DNA of 64,000 bases. Origin: an uncultured Acidobacteriaceae bacterium. GTDB lineage: Bacteria > Acidobacteriota > Terriglobia > Terriglobales > Acidobacteriaceae. The position numbers were made by a program, and so were the translations under genes. Shown here one piece after another: positions 21,401-30,095 of this stretch; within the stretch, counting starts at the first letter, position 1; each line of letters starts with the position of its first letter. Under the pieces are notes generated by a model that saw only the letters and a program-made list of their open reading frames with translations, did no database searches and had not been told where the DNA came from. The stretch spans positions 1 to 64,000 of the forward strand of contig CAIVDV010000008.1 of NCBI GenBank assembly GCA_903904755.1. Direction: 5' to 3'.

Positions 21401-21811
21401 TACACGGCTGGATTTGTGGATGCGAACAAAAAGGTGATTGAGGCGATTGGGCCGGGGATGAATGGATCCGGCGGAGACAACCGGGTTTACGGCGTGGGAC
21501 GGAATACCTACCGGCACCCCGCGACGTGGACCGGGGATCTGCGGCTGGGCAAGCGGTTCAACTTTGCCAATCGCCGGGAGCTGGAGCTGCTGGCGGAGAG
21601 CTTTAACCTCTTCAACCACCAGAATGTGACGCGGGTGGAGACGGTGGGCTACACGATTGACCGCGGCGCGACAGAAGGGGAGCTGCCGACGCTGAGCTTC
21701 CTGACCGGGCTGAAGTCGAACACGGTTGAATTTGGTAAGCCGCTGACAGCGAACTCGACGAACTCGTACCGGCCGCGGGAGTTTGAGATTGGATTGCGGG
21801 CGCGGTTCTGA
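18422..21811 (+). CDS. Oar-like TonB-dependent outer-membrane receptor
   Basis: 1129 aa with a signal peptide (1-26), an N-terminal carboxypeptidase-regulatory-like beta-sandwich around 30-120 (GRLTDWHSAPLEQATVTV, GSYHLAGLAPGEYRL), a plug-like region, and a long beta-barrel ending GLRARF with a terminal Phe. The central ~370-400 segment includes FTGPDLFEQE. This Oar/CarboxypepD_reg architecture is greatly expanded in Acidobacteria and presumed to import polysaccharide or iron ligands, but the substrate is unknown. ATG at 18422 has GGGGAG upstream. It lies near GH51, which may indicate plant-polymer use, but they are not in one operon. Strongly G-rich coding strand. Confidence 0.85.
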   Translation: MTRKRAYSAAICALALALLPVAAAGQSAPTGELEGRLTDWHSAPLEQATVTVRNLTSGETAQTTTGKNGSYHLAGLAPGEYRLEADVPSLGHGGVEGIVVAAGHASRVQAALVLQLPPAPELPRNLGSPLDPVGPAVTTTLESEELGQVPLHDRTWQAGVEGTPSARTEMDDAPAGLDAEAGEVESAEGGRGEVGHGEAATTVDGVPEASGFREVSREDRSPGLGESAVGVVAPRSGLAGAGAGRATGAGVRLETIRGGNGLHGQFFLYDRANLWDARNPLTQRWTETAAASGISIAQFTGTSYTPPNSRQSFGLGLGSQIRRDKLYWFAAVDGMFRNDPGVATMRQPENFYKQPTNDELQVLGARLGFTGPDLFEQEVGSYSAALEQMTGLLGEVPRTVSQVQAFGRLDWQISERDHLSLEGNLARYRSPGGMLRATGETVASHSFGNSQSDGVWGQARWQHFVTANLLEEADVQVNHQRIGETAQTPSAWEARLQMGAGAALPEIIADSKYGFQMGRLARMGGTEYPDETNLVVQDSLSWVRGKHLMKGGASFLHLADRVNGLHNADGTYSYADLLNLVTDATNYIQSGFGDINNPLAQPHNCDGTGRVHRAGTEILGLGTLPCYAWFTQRIGPQSWHLSTNDLAAYLAEQWQPGKQLTVTAGVRAEMEQLPGAIGFVANQDLPRAGKMPGLGVVWGPRVGMAWSPWKRTVVRAGAGMYFGRVDNAVALAALTQTGSLQGDLNFYFKPSDQGSPPFPYIFPQQPQTAVAPGAVEFGPRFRLPEVDQAVVSVEEELPGRWLVAASAMVSLGRRLPISVDTNLAPSSLGVLDTITYAVRDGLGAGPLKGTTVTVPFYVSLPGRAENSRPNGGYQQIDAIESRANSTYEAGMLKLTRMGGHGLTMRAHYLFAHAADWNPNESGNVAVDNVLDPADFRLEYGAGNLDIRHSAAAQVTWETPWKRRDWAGWVANHWYVSGVGQFRSGLPYTMRTSGYTAGFVDANKKVIEAIGPGMNGSGGDNRVYGVGRNTYRHPATWTGDLRLGKRFNFANRRELELLAESFNLFNHQNVTRVETVGYTIDRGATEGELPTLSFLTGLKSNTVEFGKPLTANSTNSYRPREFEIGLRARF

Positions 21812-21821
21812 GGTGGTGCTG

Positions 21822-22325
21822 TCAGGCGGTGTGGTCGAGGATGATTTTCCAGCCGGTCGGGGTTTTGTGGAAGAGGAGGCTATAGACGCCGTCGTCCTGG
21901 CGGGCGGTGCCGTAGGCGGAGCGGTCGAGATGGAAGCGGCCGGTGACGATGGCGTACTCGACGGTGCCGGTGGATGAGGGCAGAAGGCGAATGTTGAGGT
22001 CAGAGAAGGTGAGCTTGCCCATCTGCTCCTGGGTGGCGTAGGCCTTGCGGTAGCGGTCGAGGATGGGCTGGAAGCCGCGCTCCACGCCGTGCGGGGAGAC
22101 GAAAGCGGTCTCGGGAGAGTCATCGTAACCCTGCATGAAGGCGGGGATATCGGCGCGGTTCCATGCGGCGACCTGGGCATCGAGGATGGCGCGAATGGCC
22201 CTTGCCTCAGCAGTGGCGGCGGAATCGGGGTTGGCTGCGGGGGCCTGGGCGGAAAGAGCTGGGGCTGTGAGGGCGAGGGCGAAGAGGAGCAGCAGTGCGG
22301 CAAAAAGCGAGGGGCGTGTGGTCAT
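21822..22325 (-). CDS. Secreted SnoaL/NTF2-like (DUF4440-type) protein
   Basis: 167 aa from ATG 22325, with GAGGAGG upstream. Signal peptide MTTRPSLFAALLLLFALALTAPALSAQ, then a cone-shaped alpha+beta domain: IRAILDAQVAAWNRADIPAFMQGY, later GRFHLDR and FHKTPTGWKIILDHTA at the end, which matches the DUF4440 version of the NTF2 fold. Members bind small hydrophobic ligands or act as enzymes; no catalytic residues can be assigned. Converges on the TonB-type receptor gene (10-nt gap). Confidence 0.82.
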   Translation of the reverse strand: MTTRPSLFAALLLLFALALTAPALSAQAPAANPDSAATAEARAIRAILDAQVAAWNRADIPAFMQGYDDSPETAFVSPHGVERGFQPILDRYRKAYATQEQMGKLTFSDLNIRLLPSSTGTVEYAIVTGRFHLDRSAYGTARQDDGVYSLLFHKTPTGWKIILDHTA

Positions 22326-22495
22326 CGAAGGGCCTCCTCGGGCAAGGGTACATGGCGATGGGGGATTTTGGGATGAGGCATTTGAAGATTTTCCAATCTG
22401 CCGTCGTCCTTCTTTGCCCCTTGATTGCACCGGGAAGCGTGCGCGAATCCATTTGCGGGCGGTTGCTGAGCTTCAGAGCTGCCGGGGAGAGTTAG

Positions 22496-23815
22496 ATGGG
22501 GCCTGCTGGACATTTGCATGCTTCGTATGCGGAGCGGTTCCGGTGCATTGGCCCGGCGTGTGAGGACTGTTGCTGCGGGCAGTGGACGGTGCCGGTGGAC
22601 GAGGCGGCATACGGGCGGTGCCAGACGCTGCCGGCGGGGGCGGTGCGGGCGCTGGTAGAGGTGGCGTTCGTGCCGGTGGCACAGGTTGGCGCGGCGGGGG
22701 GAGGAAAGCGGTTTGCGCAGATCCGGATGACGGAGGCGGGGATGTGTCCCCTGCTGGCCGACGACGGGCTGTGCCGGCTGCACGAAGAGTTTGGGGAGGG
22801 GTATCTGCCGCAGGCCTGCGGGGTGTATCCGAGAGCGCACACGACGGTGAGGGGGGAGCCTGAGACCGGGCTGGCGCTGAGCTGCCCGGAGGCGGCACGG
22901 GTGGTGCTGCTGGGGCCGGGGCTGATGGTGGAAGGGCGGGGAGTGGAGGGCGACGGCGAGCGAGGGAGCCGGGACGCGGAGCGGGTGAGATTTCTGCGGG
23001 TGCGGGATTTTGCTTTGCGGCTCCTTGGGCGGCGAAGCTATCCGCTGTGGCAGCGGCTGATGGTGCTGGGGCTCTTCAGCCGGAGGCTGGATGCGGTTCC
23101 GATGGCGGCAGAGAGCCTGGTGGGGGAGTTTGACGCGGCGCTGGCGGGCGGGCAACTGGGTGCGGCGCTGGCAGCGCTGGAGACCAACGGGGAAGAACAG
23201 ATGGATGTGGTGCTGCGGCTGGCGGGGCTGATGCTGCACCGGTCGCAGGTGCTGCCGCGCTTTGAGGAGTGCCTGGACGGCTTCCGGAAGGGAATCGGGT
23301 ACGGGCCGGGGGCGACGCTGGAGACACTGGCGCGGGGGTACGGGCTGGCGCACGACCGGTACTTTGCGCCGTTTTTTGACCGCCATCCGCAGATTCTCGA
23401 GAACTACCTGACGAACCTGATGGTGCAGAGCAGGTTCCCGTTCGGCAAGAGGTGGGCCGAGGGCGGGGATGCAGAGCCGATCGAGTATTCGATGACGCGG
23501 GAGTTCCTGAGCATTGCGGCGCAGTTTGTGCTGATGAAGGGGATGCTGATTGGGGTGGCGGGGTTCCGGCGGGAGGGCTTCCGCGAGGCGCATGTGGTGG
23601 CGACAGTGCAGGCGCTGGCGAAGCACTTTGAGCATCATCCGGAGTTTGCCGGGGCAGCGCGAACACTGCTGGTGGAGAGCCGTATGGACGGGATGCAGGG
23701 GCTGGCGACGCTGCTGCGGGATGGGGCTGGAGGGAACGAGGCAGGCCTGGAGACTGGGCAGCGGAAGCCGGTTTTGCGGCGGAGGGTGCCGGGAAGGGCG
23801 GTGGCGGCGGGTTGA
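22496..23815 (+). CDS. FliB-like lysine N-methylase
   Basis: 439 aa. The Cys-rich N terminus (C17, C22, C25, C26, C27 in RCIGPACEDCCCG-W-VPVD) and CPLLADDGLCRLHEEFGEGYLPQACGVYPR followed by LALSCPEAAR match the FliB family, whose founding member methylates lysines of flagellin. The cysteines probably hold an iron-sulfur or metal centre. No flagellar gene is in the window, so the target here is unknown. Start ATG at 22496. Ends three bases before the converging VWFA gene. Confidence 0.8.
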   Translation: MGPAGHLHASYAERFRCIGPACEDCCCGQWTVPVDEAAYGRCQTLPAGAVRALVEVAFVPVAQVGAAGGGKRFAQIRMTEAGMCPLLADDGLCRLHEEFGEGYLPQACGVYPRAHTTVRGEPETGLALSCPEAARVVLLGPGLMVEGRGVEGDGERGSRDAERVRFLRVRDFALRLLGRRSYPLWQRLMVLGLFSRRLDAVPMAAESLVGEFDAALAGGQLGAALAALETNGEEQMDVVLRLAGLMLHRSQVLPRFEECLDGFRKGIGYGPGATLETLARGYGLAHDRYFAPFFDRHPQILENYLTNLMVQSRFPFGKRWAEGGDAEPIEYSMTREFLSIAAQFVLMKGMLIGVAGFRREGFREAHVVATVQALAKHFEHHPEFAGAARTLLVESRMDGMQGLATLLRDGAGGNEAGLETGQRKPVLRRRVPGRAVAAG

Positions 23816-23818
23816 GGG

Positions 23819-25396
23819 TTAGTGGGTGGGGGTAGTTTCGGGGCGGGAGGAGAGTTGGGGTTTCGGCGTGGGCTCGGCGGGAGCGGCTTCGATGCGCTTG
23901 CGGTCGATATCGACGGAACCGATCCGTGCTTCGGGATCGGCTTCCACCAGCACCCGAATACTGTTGGTGCGGCGCGGAGTGGCGACAGTCATTGTGATGG
24001 GGAAGGTGCGATTGGCCCATCGGGCTCGGTCAGCCGTGACAGCGGTGAACTCGCCGCGCTCGAGGCGGGAGGCCAGCAGGTCGCGGGTGTCGGTGAGGCT
24101 GACTACCGCGAAGATGAGGGCGGTTTTGAATTGGCCATCCTCGGTGGGTTCCCAGTGGAGTTCGCTGCCGCGGACGTGGGCGGTGAGCTGGGCGGAACGG
24201 GAGTCGGGGTGGCGGATGAGCTTGTCGATGGTGAAAGGGATGGCGGAGAAGGGGATGTTGGCCGTGGAGGCGATGGCGAGGTTTGAGACGAGTTGCTGAC
24301 CGGGGTCAGTGTAGATTTTGGTGTCGGGTGCGAAGTAGCCGGCTTTGGTCAGGATGTGCAGTTTGGGGTTGCGGAGGGCGATGCGAACGCGGCGGAAGTG
24401 GCCGTCGTCGGGCCCCTCGGGGGGCTGGTAGGTGAGGGTGTAGTACTGGGAGCCGAGCTGCTGGGAGCGGCTTATGGCGAAGTCGACGTCGTTGCGATTG
24501 AAGAAGAGCTGGCCGCCGGTTGCATCGACGAGGAGGCCGAAGTTGATGTCGCCGGCAAAGGGATCGCTGTTGCCGAGGTTGGCCTGGGCGGACATGGTGT
24601 CGGGGGTAAAATTTGTAAAACCAACATCCAGGCCCGGGTAGATGATGAAGAGGCTGATGCGGGAGTCGACGAGCATGTTGGTGGTTTGGTGGATGTACTG
24701 CTTGAGGCGCTCGACTGTGCCGGGTTCCAGGAGGGCGGTGCGGATGGCGGGGCCGCCGTGGCCGAGCCAAACGATGTTTTTGCGACCCTGCAGGGCGCGA
24801 TTCTGGATCGCGATTTGCTGGAGTGCCTGAACGGACTGGGAGAACCGCTCGGCGTAAAAGGCGCCGTTCATGTGCTTGAAGGGGAGGGATGCGGGCAGGT
24901 GGTCGAGGGCGTAGAGAAGGTCTTCGCGGCTGCGGGTGTAGCCCTGGAGCAGTTGCAGGGAGTTGTTGCCGACAACCATGAGTTCAGCCGGAGCGGCGAG
25001 CTGGCGGGGCTGGGCGAGGAAGTAAGCGTGGGCCTCGTAGCGGAGGTAGGCTGACTCCTCAAAGGAACAGTTGAGCAGGTCGAGGACAAAGATGGTGACC
25101 GGGGCGTGGCCGTCGGGGTTTTCGCTGGTGGAGTGCTTGTCGAGAAGGTGCTCTTCCGGAGCTTCAAAGGAGAAGATGCGCTGGGGCTTGTTGTCTTCCG
25201 TGATTGTGAAGTCGTCGCGGGTGAGGCCGTGGGTGACGGGGGTTTCGCTGCGGTCGAGGACGGTTACGTCGAGAAAGACCAGGGTGGAGGTGGAACGGAA
25301 GGTGGGGACCGGAGCCGGCGCGGGGGCTGCGGACTGCGCGACGAGAAGCGGTGCGGCGAGGAGAGCACCACAGACGAGGAGGGGTAGGAGCCTCAT
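23819..25396 (-). CDS. VWFA-related acidobacterial secreted protein
   Basis: 525 aa. Signal peptide 1-20; FLDVTVLDR...GLTRDDFTITEDNKPQ near 40-70 is the hallmark of the acidobacterial VWFA-related domain family, followed by a von Willebrand A-like fold (VTIFVLDLLN near 100, GRKNIVWLGHG near 205, SLFIIYPG near 250). The canonical DxSxS metal site is not intact (DLLNCSF), so metal-dependent adhesion may be lost. C-terminal beta-rich part; ends Pro/Thr-rich. Likely periplasmic or surface protein of unknown role, a lineage marker for Acidobacteriota. Confidence 0.87.
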   Translation of the reverse strand: MRLLPLLVCGALLAAPLLVAQSAAPAPAPVPTFRSTSTLVFLDVTVLDRSETPVTHGLTRDDFTITEDNKPQRIFSFEAPEEHLLDKHSTSENPDGHAPVTIFVLDLLNCSFEESAYLRYEAHAYFLAQPRQLAAPAELMVVGNNSLQLLQGYTRSREDLLYALDHLPASLPFKHMNGAFYAERFSQSVQALQQIAIQNRALQGRKNIVWLGHGGPAIRTALLEPGTVERLKQYIHQTTNMLVDSRISLFIIYPGLDVGFTNFTPDTMSAQANLGNSDPFAGDINFGLLVDATGGQLFFNRNDVDFAISRSQQLGSQYYTLTYQPPEGPDDGHFRRVRIALRNPKLHILTKAGYFAPDTKIYTDPGQQLVSNLAIASTANIPFSAIPFTIDKLIRHPDSRSAQLTAHVRGSELHWEPTEDGQFKTALIFAVVSLTDTRDLLASRLERGEFTAVTADRARWANRTFPITMTVATPRRTNSIRVLVEADPEARIGSVDIDRKRIEAAPAEPTPKPQLSSRPETTPTH

Positions 25397-25523
25397 GGAA
25401 GCCTCGGGATGACTCTACCGGTTGAGGAGCGGAGAGGGCAAGGAGGGGGATGCGCTTGTCAAGCGATTTAGCTGAGTAGTAGAGTGGCAAGGCGTGAAAA
25501 CCTTTTCTCAAAGTGGAGTTGAA

Positions 25524-27449
25524 ATGAAACATCTGCTGCATTGCCTTCCCCTTTCTGTGATTTGTTTGTTTGCCGTGCCGATGATGGCGCAGTCCTCTGC
25601 CCCGGCAAAGAAGGCTGAGAAGGCCGCTGCGCAACTGACAATTGCCGCCGACAAGACTCTGCACGGGGTGAGCCCATCGCTGTATGGCATGATGACCGAG
25701 GAAATCAACTACAGCTACGACGGCGGGCTGTATCCGGAGATGGTGCGCAACCGGACGATGCGGGATGGCGGCTGGATGCAGGAAGACTGGATGGTGGTGC
25801 AGAACGCCGCCGGCGGTGCCTCGTTTGTGAACGATGAGAAGGAAGGCCCCACCGCAGCGTTGCCAAACAGCATCCGGCTTACGGTGACGGCGGCGAGCCC
25901 AGCCGAGCCCGCAGGACTCCGGAATAACGGGTACTGGGGATATCCTCTGGAGCCGGGCAAGAGCTACAAGGTGAGCGTGTGGGCGAGGGCGGATGGGGCG
26001 GCTGACCTCACGGCAGCTCTGGTCAGCGACAAGACCGGCAAGGCTGTGGCCTCGACGACCTTTGCAGGCGTGGGCGGTGCATGGAAGCAGTACCAGGGAA
26101 CGCTGAAGACCGGGGCGATTGCCGCGGGGCAGGGCTACCACCTGGAGCTGACGCTGGCAAAGCCGGGCAAAGTCTGGCTGACGCTGGCAAGTGTCTTTCC
26201 AGAGACGTACAAGGGGCGGCCGAACGGGACGCGGATTGACCTGATGGAGAAGATGGCAGGCATGCATCCGAAGTTTCTGCGCTTCCCCGGCGGCAACTAC
26301 CTCGAAGGCGACCACATCAGCGAGCGGTATGACTGGAAGAAGACCATCGGGCCCCTGCAGGACCGCCCAACCCATCCCAGCCCCTGGGGATATCACTCGT
26401 CTGACGGCCTTGGGCTGCTTGAATTCCTGGAGTGGTGCGAGGACCTCAAGATGGACGGGGTTCTCGGGGTGTATGCCGGGTACAGCATGAAGCAGGAACA
26501 TGCGGATCCGGGGCCGGCGCTGGAGCCGTATGTGCAGGACGCCCTGGATGAGATTGAGTATGCGACCGGCGATGTGACAACAACGTGGGGAGCTCGGCGG
26601 GCCAGGGATGGGCATCCTGCGCCGTTCAAGATCAGCTATGTGGAGATTGGCAACGAGGATGAGTTTGACCAGTCCAAGAGCTATGACGGGCGGTACGCGC
26701 AGTTCTACAAGGCGATCAAGGCGAAGTATCCGACGCTGCCGCTGATTGCCACGGCGCCGGTGACGAGCGTGGTGCCGGATGTAATCGACGACCACTACTA
26801 CTTGACGGCGGAGAGCTTTTTTGCCGACTCGCACCACTATGACAAGGCCGACCGGAAGGGGCCGAAGATCTTTGTCGGTGAGTACGCGACGATGGAAGGC
26901 TCGCCGACAGCCGACTTTGGGGCAGCGCTGGGGGATGCGGCGTGGCTCACCGGGATTGAGCGGAACAGCGACCTGATTGTGATGTCAGCCTATGCGCCAA
27001 TGCTGGTGCGGGTGGATCCGGGGGGGATGCAGTGGCATCCGAACCTGCTTGGGTACGACGGGCTGCACAGCTACGGGTCGCCGAGCTACTACGTGATCAG
27101 CCTGTTTTCAGGCCATCTGGGCGACCGGGTGGTGGAGTCCTCGCTTACCGGCGGCGGAAGCCGGTTTGCGTACAGCGTTACCCGGGACAACGGGAAGCTG
27201 TATCTCAAGCTGGTGAACGGCGCGCCGACGGCAGAGACGGTGGAAGTTGCGGTGACGGGGCCGACGGCGGGCGCGGGCAAGGCGTGGACGCTGCATGCCG
27301 CGAGCACCGTGGATACAAACTCAATCGCCGAGCCGAGGCATATTGTGCCGGTGGAGAGTGCCGTAGCTGTCACAGCAGGCAAGCTCGTGCGAAACGTGCC
27401 GGGATACTCGGTTGAGGTGATTGAGTTGCCGGTCGGGAGAACGAAATAG
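25524..27449 (+). CDS. Secreted alpha-L-arabinofuranosidase, GH51 family
   Basis: 641 aa from ATG 25524 (GTGGAG upstream; an in-frame ATG ten codons earlier is weaker). Signal peptide MKHLLHCLPLSVICLFAVPMMAQ. LHGVSPSLYGMMTEEINYS opens the GH51 fold, a carbohydrate-binding insert lies around 80-230, then the catalytic barrel with RFPGGNYLEGD, acid/base Glu in VEIGNEDEF near 376 and nucleophile Glu in VGEYA near 453, and a C-terminal beta domain. Removes arabinofuranose from hemicelluloses such as arabinoxylan. Single-gene unit with its own terminator. Together with GH3 at 58.5 kb it indicates plant polysaccharide use. Confidence 0.92.
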   Translation: MKHLLHCLPLSVICLFAVPMMAQSSAPAKKAEKAAAQLTIAADKTLHGVSPSLYGMMTEEINYSYDGGLYPEMVRNRTMRDGGWMQEDWMVVQNAAGGASFVNDEKEGPTAALPNSIRLTVTAASPAEPAGLRNNGYWGYPLEPGKSYKVSVWARADGAADLTAALVSDKTGKAVASTTFAGVGGAWKQYQGTLKTGAIAAGQGYHLELTLAKPGKVWLTLASVFPETYKGRPNGTRIDLMEKMAGMHPKFLRFPGGNYLEGDHISERYDWKKTIGPLQDRPTHPSPWGYHSSDGLGLLEFLEWCEDLKMDGVLGVYAGYSMKQEHADPGPALEPYVQDALDEIEYATGDVTTTWGARRARDGHPAPFKISYVEIGNEDEFDQSKSYDGRYAQFYKAIKAKYPTLPLIATAPVTSVVPDVIDDHYYLTAESFFADSHHYDKADRKGPKIFVGEYATMEGSPTADFGAALGDAAWLTGIERNSDLIVMSAYAPMLVRVDPGGMQWHPNLLGYDGLHSYGSPSYYVISLFSGHLGDRVVESSLTGGGSRFAYSVTRDNGKLYLKLVNGAPTAETVEVAVTGPTAGAGKAWTLHAASTVDTNSIAEPRHIVPVESAVAVTAGKLVRNVPGYSVEVIELPVGRTK

Positions 27450-27503
27450 AAAAGCGACCGGAGCTGGCGGAGTCTCCAGCTCAACTCGTCATTGATTTGC
27501 TTG

Positions 27504-27534
27504 AAGGAGGGGCGCAGCTTTGCCCCTCCTTTTG
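27504..27534 (+). terminator. Intrinsic terminator of the GH51 gene
   Basis: 10-bp stem AAGGAGGGGC (27504-27513) / GCCCCTCCTT (27522-27531) with 8-nt loop, followed by further T residues. Confidence 0.85.
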
Positions 27535-28034
27535 CTGCGGACTTTCCATGGACTGACCTCTCCGTCCAGGGGGGCACCTCAGCCCCTGTCAACCCCCCAA
27601 GCTTCAACCCTCGATCCCCAACCCCAATAAACCAAACCACTAAGCCCGCAACGAAGACCCGCCCCTCGCTGCATGGAATTAACCCTCAAAAGCCCATAAT
27701 TAGTGCCAGGCACCCAAAAGGGCAAACTCCATGGCAGAGGGTATCCGACAAATTTGTCCAGGCCCCGAAGGCGCCGCAGCAAACCAGATTCCCCCAAAAG
27801 CGCGCAAAAAGGGCACAAAAAGGCACTTGAATGGCCCAGGTAACCACCCCGCAACTCACATACTATCAATCACATAGATGGCATTTTCCCCGCAAAAAAC
27901 ACCCCCCCCCACCCCTTTTTCAGAGGTTACCCCCGAAAAATTCACCCCTGAAGCTGGCGTCCTCCCGTCACGCCTGTTCACAGTCCAATCAGAATTGAAG
28001 CTCTGACTGCGGCGCGACAGAAGCAAATGCCCAA
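27535..28034. other. Long non-coding spacer before dnaA 3' end
   Basis: About 500 nt with no credible gene; only short frames without ribosome sites. Base composition is visibly C- and A-rich on the plus strand with homopolymer tracts (a run of nine C at 27902-27910). Contains one copy of interspersed repeat family A (27791-27920). Confidence 0.6.
27791..27920 (-). repeat. Interspersed repeat family A, copy 1
   Basis: Read on the minus strand: A5-G4-T-G9-T-GTTTTTTGCGGGG (27920-27888), then 39 nt, GGTGGTTACCTGG (27848-27836), then 25 nt, TTTTTGCGCGCTTTTGGGGG (27810-27791). The same motifs in the same order and with nearly the same first spacing (38 nt) occur at 47096-47213 on the plus strand. 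Here it lies downstream of dnaA, in sense with it. Confidence 0.7.
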
Positions 28035-28069
28035 AAGACAAAACGCCCTCGAACGGAAAGTTCGAGGGC
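28035..28069 (-). terminator. Intrinsic terminator of dnaA
   Basis: Perfect 10-bp stem GCCCTCGAAC (28045-28054) / GTTCGAGGGC (28060-28069), 5-nt loop; on the minus strand followed by GTTTTGTCTTTTG. Also has TTTT on the plus side, so possibly bidirectional. Confidence 0.85.
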
Positions 28070-28095
28070 TTTTCGTCTGGGTTGGCAGCAGCCGG

Positions 28096-29535
28096 TTAGC
28101 CGTTGAGCGTTTCCTGAAGCTTGTTGATGGTGCGGTTCAGGTCCTTGTCGGTGCGGCGGAGTTCGTCGATTTTGCCGATGGAGTGCATCACGGTGGTGTG
28201 GTGCTTGCCACCGAACTGGCGTCCGATTTCGGGCAGCGACGCCTCGGTGAGGCTCTTGGCCAGGTACATGGCAATCTGGCGAGGCACCACAACGGCGCGG
28301 GAGTTGTTCTTCTGCTTCAGCTCCGAAACCCGCATGCCAAACTGCTCGGCGACAGACTTCTGGATAGCCTCAATGGAGATTTTGCGGGTTTGGGTGTCAA
28401 TGAACTGCTTTAGGCACTGCTGGGTGGAGTGGAGGGTGATCTCCATGCCGTTGTGCTGGCACCAGGCGATGAGGCGGGTGAGGGCGCCCTCGAGTTCGCG
28501 GACGTTGGTGCGAACGTTGGAGGCGATGAACATGGCCACGTCGATGGGGAGGTGGGTCTGCTCGCTCTCAGCCTTCTTCTGCAGGATGGCGACCTTGGTT
28601 TCGAGGTCGGGGGGCTGGATGTCGGCCTGCAGGCCCCACTCGAAGCGGGAGCGGAGACGCTCTTCAATTTCGGCGAGTTCCTTGGGCGGACGATCGGAGG
28701 TGATGACGACCTGTTTGTTGCTCTCGTGGAGGGCGTTGAAGGTGTGGAAGAACTCCTCCTGGGTACGCTCCTTGCCGGAGATGAACTGGATGTCGTCGAT
28801 GAGGAGGATGTCGAGGGTGCGGTAGCGGTCACGGAAGCTGGTCATGCGATCGGTACGGATGGCGTTGATGAGCTCGTTGGTGAAGTTCTCCGCAGTCACG
28901 TAGCAGAGGCTGGCGATGGGCTGCCGGCGCTTGACCTCGTGGCCGATGGCCTGCATGAGGTGGGTTTTGCCGAGGCCGACGCCGCCGTAGAGGAAGAGCG
29001 GGTTGTAGGCCTTGCCGGGGCGCTCCGCTGAGGCCAGGGAGGCGGCGCGGGCAAACTGGTTGCCGTTGCCGATGACGAAGTTGTCGAAGGTGTAGCGCTG
29101 GTTGAGCTGTGCGGCAGTGGACCAGTCAATGGTGAGCTGGTGGTCTGCGGCGGACTGAGTGGCAGGGCGGCGAGCCGGAGCGTTGTTGGCGGCGGTGCGG
29201 GGTGCCTGCGGGGAGTGACTGGAGAGGGGGCCGAAGCCGCCGTCGCGGCGCTTGGAGTGGGGGGGGGCCTGCTTTTCCGCAGGGATGAAGACAACGTCGT
29301 GGATGTCGAGCCCGATGGACTCGATGGCCTCATCGATGAGGTTCTCCCACTTTTCGCCAATGTGGAGGAACTCTTCTCCCGGGACAAGGACGTAGAGGGT
29401 GCGCCCGTCGATGTGGCTGAAGCGGGTGGGCTTGAGCCAGGTTTCGAAGGACTGGCGGATCATCTTCTTTTCGAGTGCGGCCAGAATCTGAATCCACGGA
29501 TTTGGTGCCGGCGAGGGAGTGGTGGCGAATGACAT
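28096..29535 (-). CDS. dnaA: Chromosomal replication initiator DnaA
   Basis: 479 aa from ATG 29535 (AAGGA upstream; the codon before is an in-frame TTG). Domain I 1-80 (PWIQILAALEKKMIRQSFETWL), variable Pro/Ala-rich linker II about 90-140, AAA+ domain III from about 145 (Walker A GGVGLGKTHL, Walker B ILLIDDIQF, RLRSRFEWGL box VII with Arg finger) and domain IV with GGKHHTTVMHSIGKI, the DnaA-box-binding signature. Binds DnaA boxes and opens the origin. Divergent from rpmH across a 560-nt spacer, the conserved bacterial arrangement; dnaN and gyrB are not adjacent. Confidence 0.98.
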   Translation of the reverse strand: MSFATTPSPAPNPWIQILAALEKKMIRQSFETWLKPTRFSHIDGRTLYVLVPGEEFLHIGEKWENLIDEAIESIGLDIHDVVFIPAEKQAPPHSKRRDGGFGPLSSHSPQAPRTAANNAPARRPATQSAADHQLTIDWSTAAQLNQRYTFDNFVIGNGNQFARAASLASAERPGKAYNPLFLYGGVGLGKTHLMQAIGHEVKRRQPIASLCYVTAENFTNELINAIRTDRMTSFRDRYRTLDILLIDDIQFISGKERTQEEFFHTFNALHESNKQVVITSDRPPKELAEIEERLRSRFEWGLQADIQPPDLETKVAILQKKAESEQTHLPIDVAMFIASNVRTNVRELEGALTRLIAWCQHNGMEITLHSTQQCLKQFIDTQTRKISIEAIQKSVAEQFGMRVSELKQKNNSRAVVVPRQIAMYLAKSLTEASLPEIGRQFGGKHHTTVMHSIGKIDELRRTDKDLNRTINKLQETLNG

Positions 29536-30095
29536 CAACGATTCCTTAATCTTCTACTTGCTCTTGCATATGACTCCGGTCAGAGCCCAGGTTGTGTGCA
29601 ATTTAGGAAATACAAATCCTCTTGGGAGCGCAAGCAAGTGTTGCCTTGCATTCCATGTGTGAGGCGCCAGTGGGGTGATTGGCCGGGATTGGAGGGCCCG
29701 TTTGTATCGAAATCGCGGAGACAACTCAGTACTGCGGGGACACGAGAATCAATGTGTGAACGGGGTTGATGTTAGCACAAAAAGGGGGCTCTGCAACGCT
29801 GTATTCACAATTGCACCAAGGATGGTGAAAGGTGCATGGGAGGCTTGACAAACGAGTATTTTCGCGCTCTTTTTGAAGCCGACATCGAGAGCATGAAACG
29901 CATTTCCGCAAAGGCAGCGGTCGGGCGGCGGCTGGGGGAGGTGGGATTGTATACCGGCGGGGATAACGGGGAAAAGTGGGGGGATGGGGTGGATTTGGGA
30001 GCAGAAGTGCGATAGACTTAAGACTTGCCGCCAAGGCGCCGCATTTGTGTGCGTAAGTGGCAGCCGAATCAAGAGAGACACAGGAGCGCATTCCA
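29536..30095. other. dnaA-rpmH intergenic region
   Basis: 560-nt divergent spacer, the classical position of oriC. I find no perfect DnaA box (TTATCCACA). Three degenerate motifs are present: GTATTCACA at 29801-29809 (8/9 to TTWTNCACA), and on the minus strand GTTCACACA (29761-29753) and TTGCACACA (29601-29593), each 7/9. A TTGACA hexamer at 29845-29850 is followed 17 nt later by TCTTTT, a poor -10. The right part (29920-30000) is strongly G-rich rather than AT-rich. It must contain the dnaA and rpmH promoters; an origin function is not supported by what I see. Confidence 0.45.

Noticed and set aside
20684-22303. Minus-strand 539-codon frame opposite the Oar-like receptor
   Set aside because: Pro/Arg/His-rich nonsense composition and no ribosome site.
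29801-29809. GTATTCACA as a real DnaA box
   Set aside because: A single 8/9 match to a relaxed consensus in 560 nt is expected by chance.
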